Positions 60,139 to 64,000 of a DNA stretch of 64,000 nucleotides are shown here, piece after piece. The translations under genes and the position numbers were made by a program. The stretch comes from Kitagawia praeruptora (lineage: Eukaryota > Streptophyta > Magnoliopsida > Apiales > Apiaceae). Numbering within the stretch: the first letter of the stretch is position 1; each line of letters begins with the position of its first letter. The notes under the pieces are model-generated. The model worked only from the letters and a program-made list of their open reading frames with translations. It did not search any database and was not told the origin of the DNA. The stretch spans positions 143,171,501-143,235,500 of the forward strand of contig CM075347.1 of assembly GCA_037693485.1 (NCBI GenBank). The letters run 5' to 3'.

Positions 60139-61958
60139 TTTTTTTTATTGATTTAATTGACGAAAAAAAGGGTCCACTTGATTCAATTTAATCGAGTTGG
60201 TCACACCCCGTGTATAATTTGTTCAGGTATAAATGTAAATTCTACGATATTACTTTTATTTAAATTGTGGATGTTAATCGAAAAAAATATATACTTATGT
60301 ATCTTATCATGATTCTCACGATCATTGATTACAAATTTATCGAAAAGTTAAAATCGTCTATTAATTATTGCCAAAAAATTTGCAATGATTTAGAATAAGG
60401 ATTAGAAATGACGATAAAAATTATTTTATTTTATTGTTTTACCTTAAAATAATGGTATTTTTATATAAATCATTAATATTTTATAACAAAATAATAATAA
60501 TGATAATGTTCTAATAAAATTGTTAAACTTTTATATTAAATATGAAATAAAGTATATTTAATATATATTTAATAGGTATAATTAATTATTAATTAAATGC
60601 AAGAAAATTATTTTAATAAAAATAAAAATGTGAAAATTCAAGAAAAATATTTTGAAGCTTCTGAGTGCAAGTCTCTCCAGTTTCCTGCTATTATAATAAA
60701 TTTTATATAAAAGTACTGTAATAGATAAAATAATTTCTGTTATTCTTAAAATTTGATTGGTCTCTTATGAATTTTTTATTAAGAATTAATTTAAAATTAA
60801 TTTACATGAATTATTAATTGGAAAAATATTTTCATTATATATATCTAAAATTTTGATAATCTTAAAATCATCACAAACATATAAAAATAAAAATTACAAT
60901 ATGAACGTAATATTTACAATTAAAAGTTACAAATATTGAAAACAACTTAATAACGTTTTTTAAAATCGACACCCCTCTCATAATATACATGTTCAATAAT
61001 TGTTTAGGAATTTATTTAATTTGAGTATTAATTTATTTTGACACAATATAATGAAACAATGGGCATATAATTTTTTTTATCAATTTATTCTTCCGATAAA
61101 ATGGTTGAGTTTGTTCAATTTAATTAGTTTGGTCATAACTCATGCGCATGATTTATTTACAAATTTCAGATATTAAGTAAAGATCCATGTACTTCCATAA
61201 TTTACTACGATTCCACGATCATTGATAATAAAGATTATTTGAGAAGTTGGTTAATAATGTTTTTTAAAACTGACAACCCTCTCATAATATACATATTCAA
61301 TAATGGTATAAGAATTTGTTTATTTACAATAAAAAATTATTTCAACACAATATAATGAAACAATGGGTGTATAGCTTTTTTATCAATTTTATCTTTCGAT
61401 AAAAGACTGGATTTGTTAAATTTAATCGATTTGATCATAACTCATGTATTATTTATTCATGTGCAAAATTGAAAATCTATCTGTACTATTTGTATACAAT
61501 TCCATATATTAAATAAATATCTTGTACTTCCATAATTTATTACGATTTTCACAATTATTGATAACAAAAATTGCTTGAGAAGTTAAGGTCGTGTACTCTA
61601 TAATCATCCGAAAAACAATTATAGTGATCTTGAATAGGGAATAAAAAATAACTCAATATAAACAATTGTTATTCGTCATTTTAACTAAAAATAAACATGA
61701 CTATATATAATTAATATTTAATATTGAAAAAATAACTATAATGTTAAACTAAAGTTTGCTAATTTTTAAAAAAATTAAATAGAGTAAATTTAATATATGT
61801 TTAATAGGTGTAATTAATGACTAATTAAAATGTCATTAATAGCTATTTAATGCAAGAAAAGAATTTTAATAAAAAAATAAAAAAAACGAAAATTCAAGAA
61901 AAATACCTTGAACTGTTCTGGTGCATTTCCGATCTCTAGGCATTATAATATATATAGA
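60139..61958. repeat. Diverged ~310-bp and ~1.2-kb repeats
   Basis: A segment with ctcataatatacat, gacacaatataatgaaacaa and a gatc/ggtcataactcatg-type stretch occurs at about 56680 (continuing at 60150 after the MULE), 60950 and 61255. A second segment (gaaaattcaagaaaaatat, taataggt(a/g)taattaatta) occurs at about 60400-60720 and 61640-61960. Noncoding. Confidence 0.6.
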
Positions 61959-62041
61959 TTCCGTTAATGAATCTTAATTCCATTTTAATGTTCTTATGAG
62001 TTTTTATTGAATAAATAATTTCATACATATCTTACGCTAAA

Positions 62042-62606
62042 GCATTTTTGTTGAGGAATTTTTAAAAATACCCATGTTTTCTATCTTTTTCTCAAAAATA
62101 TGATTATAATTTTTAAAAATTTTATTGATCTAGTTACATTTAAATTTAAAAATTCAATATATGACATGTTTCTATGTTTCAATAAATGGGGATGAATATG
62201 AATTTAGATTGATAAAATCCGAACTCAATTCGTCAACAAACTTATTCCTTACCTCTATAATTATATAATAATTAATAATATAATACAAAAAATATCGATA
62301 AAAATATTTATAAAAATAATTATGATTATAAAAAGAGAATGCTGTACCTGAGATTACCTCAAGTATTTTCCCTGAGATGTTTCCATAAAATCAAAAGAAA
62401 TCTTATGGGTAATCTAGTTTTCACAAAAATGTCCTTGCGAGGCCATTTAATTTATAAGAATTTATAAAGAAGTAAAGTAAATACCTTAGGTAAGTAATTT
62501 CAATAACATTATTCTCTTATAAAAATATCCTTATTTCCTATTTTTTATTTAAAATAAAATACTTCCACTTACGACCTTCTTTGAGTTTATTTCCCCAATT
62601 TGCTAT
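62042..62606. repeat. Duplicated noncoding flank, copy 2
   Basis: Matches 6346-6735 (for example tcaataaatggggatgaata, ttagattgataaaatccgaa). It contains a private MITE at 62335-62516. Confidence 0.85.
62335..62516. mobile_element. MITE with 9-bp target duplication
   Basis: 182 bases flanked by ttataaaaa (62326-62334, 62517-62525). The empty site ttacaaaaa is single in the other flank copy near 6629. Imperfect inverted ends start gagaatgctgt and gagaataatgt. Probably Mutator-type. Confidence 0.8.
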
Positions 62607-62749
62607 AAAATGTAAGAGGAAAGGAAATGTCAGCCGTCCGATCATCACGGCACTAATTAGATACATATACTTACATCACACACGTCACTACATAGCAGTA
62701 ATATAACTTTTTAACTTCCCAATAAATCAAATTTCATCTCTATCCCTTT

Positions 62750-63060
62750 CACCGCTCCATTTTAGCGTCATTTTCGGTGCCGGAAATTCATATATTTTCA
62801 CGGCGACGGCGAGTGTCGACGGCGATCGATAGTATCGAACGACTAAAAAGCGTTAGTAGAGAGCGACTGTTCACACTCTGTAAGTATTTTTTGTCAGATT
62901 TGTGTGTATATGTGTGTTTGTGTGGTTCGTAGCGTGTGTGTATTTGTATGTATGTGAGATGATGATTTTGTTTGTGATAGTTGTGTTTGTGATGCGATTT
63001 GGAGTTGTTTGATTGCATGTGTGAGATAGGGTTCATGAGTAAAATGATTTATTATGATTA
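62750..63060 (+). other. Possible 5' UTR and first intron of a gene beyond the window
   Basis: GC-richer DNA (cggcgacggcgagtgtcgacggcg) is followed by cactctgtaagtatt, a good donor context at about 62880. No start codon with a convincing frame follows before the window ends. Confidence 0.3.
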
Positions 63061-63068
63061 AGTGAATA

Positions 63069-63172
63069 TGTGTGTGTGTGTGTGTGTGAGAGTGAGTGAG
63101 CGAAAGAGAGAGAGAGCAGACACAGAGCGAGAGAGAGACAGAGAGGGAGGGGGGGGGGGAGAGAGAGAAGCT
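63069..63172. repeat. Compound microsatellite (GT)n, (GA)n, G run
   Basis: tgtgtgtgtgtgtgtgtgtg, then agagagag stretches and a run of nine or more G at about 63150-63160. Confidence 0.9.
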
Positions 63173-63909
63173 TTCATTGTGATTAGTAGTATTTGTGAGA
63201 ATTGGAGTTGTTTAATTGCATGTGATAGTTAGGGTTTAGAGTAAGCGTCCGATGAACTAGATTATTAACTACTTATATTGAATTTATGTATTGATGTGGA
63301 ACTTTATGTGTATTGATGTGGAACTTTGTAGAATAAATAATTGAAAAACTGTTGAGTAAGTATGAAAATGGAGGTTAATTGTGTTCAAAATTGGGCTCAA
63401 ATTGCTCTTGTTTAGCAGAGGATGTGGAGATAAATATATATTGTAGTACTATTAGTATGCTGTGTGAGATGTGAGAACTGGATTTAACCTTTCCTACCAA
63501 ATTGCTCTTCTAATGGTATCACCATTAGCTTTGTCAGAGGCAAAATGGTGGGTGTGTGCTATAGGAATCAGGGACACTTGGGTAACACGGGGATTCGGGG
63601 ATTCTTGCACCATCCTACTTTCGAAATTTGTTTTTACTAATTGTAGTCAAAATTTGTGTTTACTACCTGCTTTCACAGTATTAAGTGTAATTGCCTGTAA
63701 TGAAATATAAAAGTATTGATGTTCGTGTTCGTTGTTGCATAAATGAAAAGATTATACTTATATTTTGTGTTTTGGATGAATAAATTATGCATTGATTCAA
63801 TATGTGTAACATGAAATATATGTAAACATTTATATTTAAATATGTTGTGTCCCCCTCACCTGTATCCCCATATTTTCAAATTTGCCGAATCCGCGTGCCT
63901 TAATTAATA
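63173..63909. other. Noncoding, no feature recognised
   Basis: T-rich, intron-like sequence. The frame at 63471-63710 shows no family signal. Confidence 0.4.
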
Positions 63910-64000
63910 CTCCCTCCGTCCATTTCATTTCTTTACACTTTCCTTTTTGGGCCGTCCATTCCATTTCTTTACATTACCCAAAATAGTAACTTTTAACAAT
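63910..64000. mobile_element. Stowaway-like MITE, cut by the window end
   Basis: Begins after TA with ctccctccgtccatttcatt, the same terminus as the MITE at 44478, and continues to the window edge. Confidence 0.75.

Larger units (their letters stand above)
55757..61958 (-). mobile_element. Helitron-like block, 6.2 kb, minus strand
   Basis: Minus strand: start TCTATATATATTATAATGCC at 61958, preceded by A. The end has a strong hairpin gccgcgcgtagcgcggc, then ttagttac and CTAG at 55757, followed by T. No Rep/helicase. The interior is AT-rich with diverged repeats and the MULE at 56815-60138. A degenerate second start-like segment near 60690-60715 hints at a composite. No empty site is available, so the extent is inferred. 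Confidence 0.55.

Overview
This is a plant nuclear window, almost certainly from a eudicot. It is AT-rich, its host genes have short spliced exons, and it holds RD22-type BURP genes among layers of plant transposable elements (Ty3/gypsy Tat type, Ty1/copia, CACTA, MULE, Helitron, LARD, SINE, Stowaway). No bacterial, organellar or rRNA sequence is visible. The species cannot be fixed from the sequence alone.

The host framework is a tandem cluster of BURP-domain genes. Only one looks intact: BURP-C (53826-55489, three exons, complete CH motif series). BURP-A (5889-6345) is a fragment cut by a gypsy LTR on its left and by a deletion on its right. BURP-B (6786-26572) is an RD22-like gene lacking its first exons and split by a 19-kb nested insertion. 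Duplicated flanking DNA (28503-28940 + 45331-45750 matching 52543-53620; 6346-6735 matching 62042-62606) shows that the cluster arose by segmental duplication. It also supplies empty-site comparisons that define several insertions exactly.

Layout. 1-5888: 3' part of a Tat-type gypsy element with a broken integrase end, a long antisense spliced gene (1871-4443, minus) and a 738-bp 3' LTR. 6899-25837: a copia element (245-bp LTRs, TSD agagg) that carries a reversed gypsy LTR fragment flanked by a 148-bp duplication, and a 12.9-kb CACTA element (10819-23763, TSD cta). That CACTA has a TNP2-like transposase, a second spliced gene ending in a Ulp1-like protease, and a captured AGC-kinase fragment. 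28941-45330: a minus-strand Helitron block, probably two copies head to tail. It is packed with a foldback element, a LARD with about 4-kb LTRs (30245-41945, TSD tagag), MITEs and a SINE. 45751-51210: a second gypsy fragment whose LTR is split by a CACTA (46344-50859, TSD ggt) that has captured receptor-like-kinase exons plus exons of another gene. 51211-52546: the N-terminal part of a MULE transposase gene (minus) with its terminal repeat. 52547-55490: duplicated flank and BURP-C. 55757-61958: a second minus-strand Helitron-like block, itself invaded by a MULE (56815-60138) whose transposase has lost one catalytic segment. 62042-64000: duplicated flank, MITEs, a possible 5'-UTR/intron of a gene lying beyond the window, and a partial Stowaway MITE at the edge.

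Apart from BURP-C and possibly the antisense gene of the gypsy element, essentially every coding region here is a transposon gene with stops, frameshifts or truncations, or a captured gene fragment. All calls come from reading the sequence. Family names come from recognised motifs and were not checked against a database.
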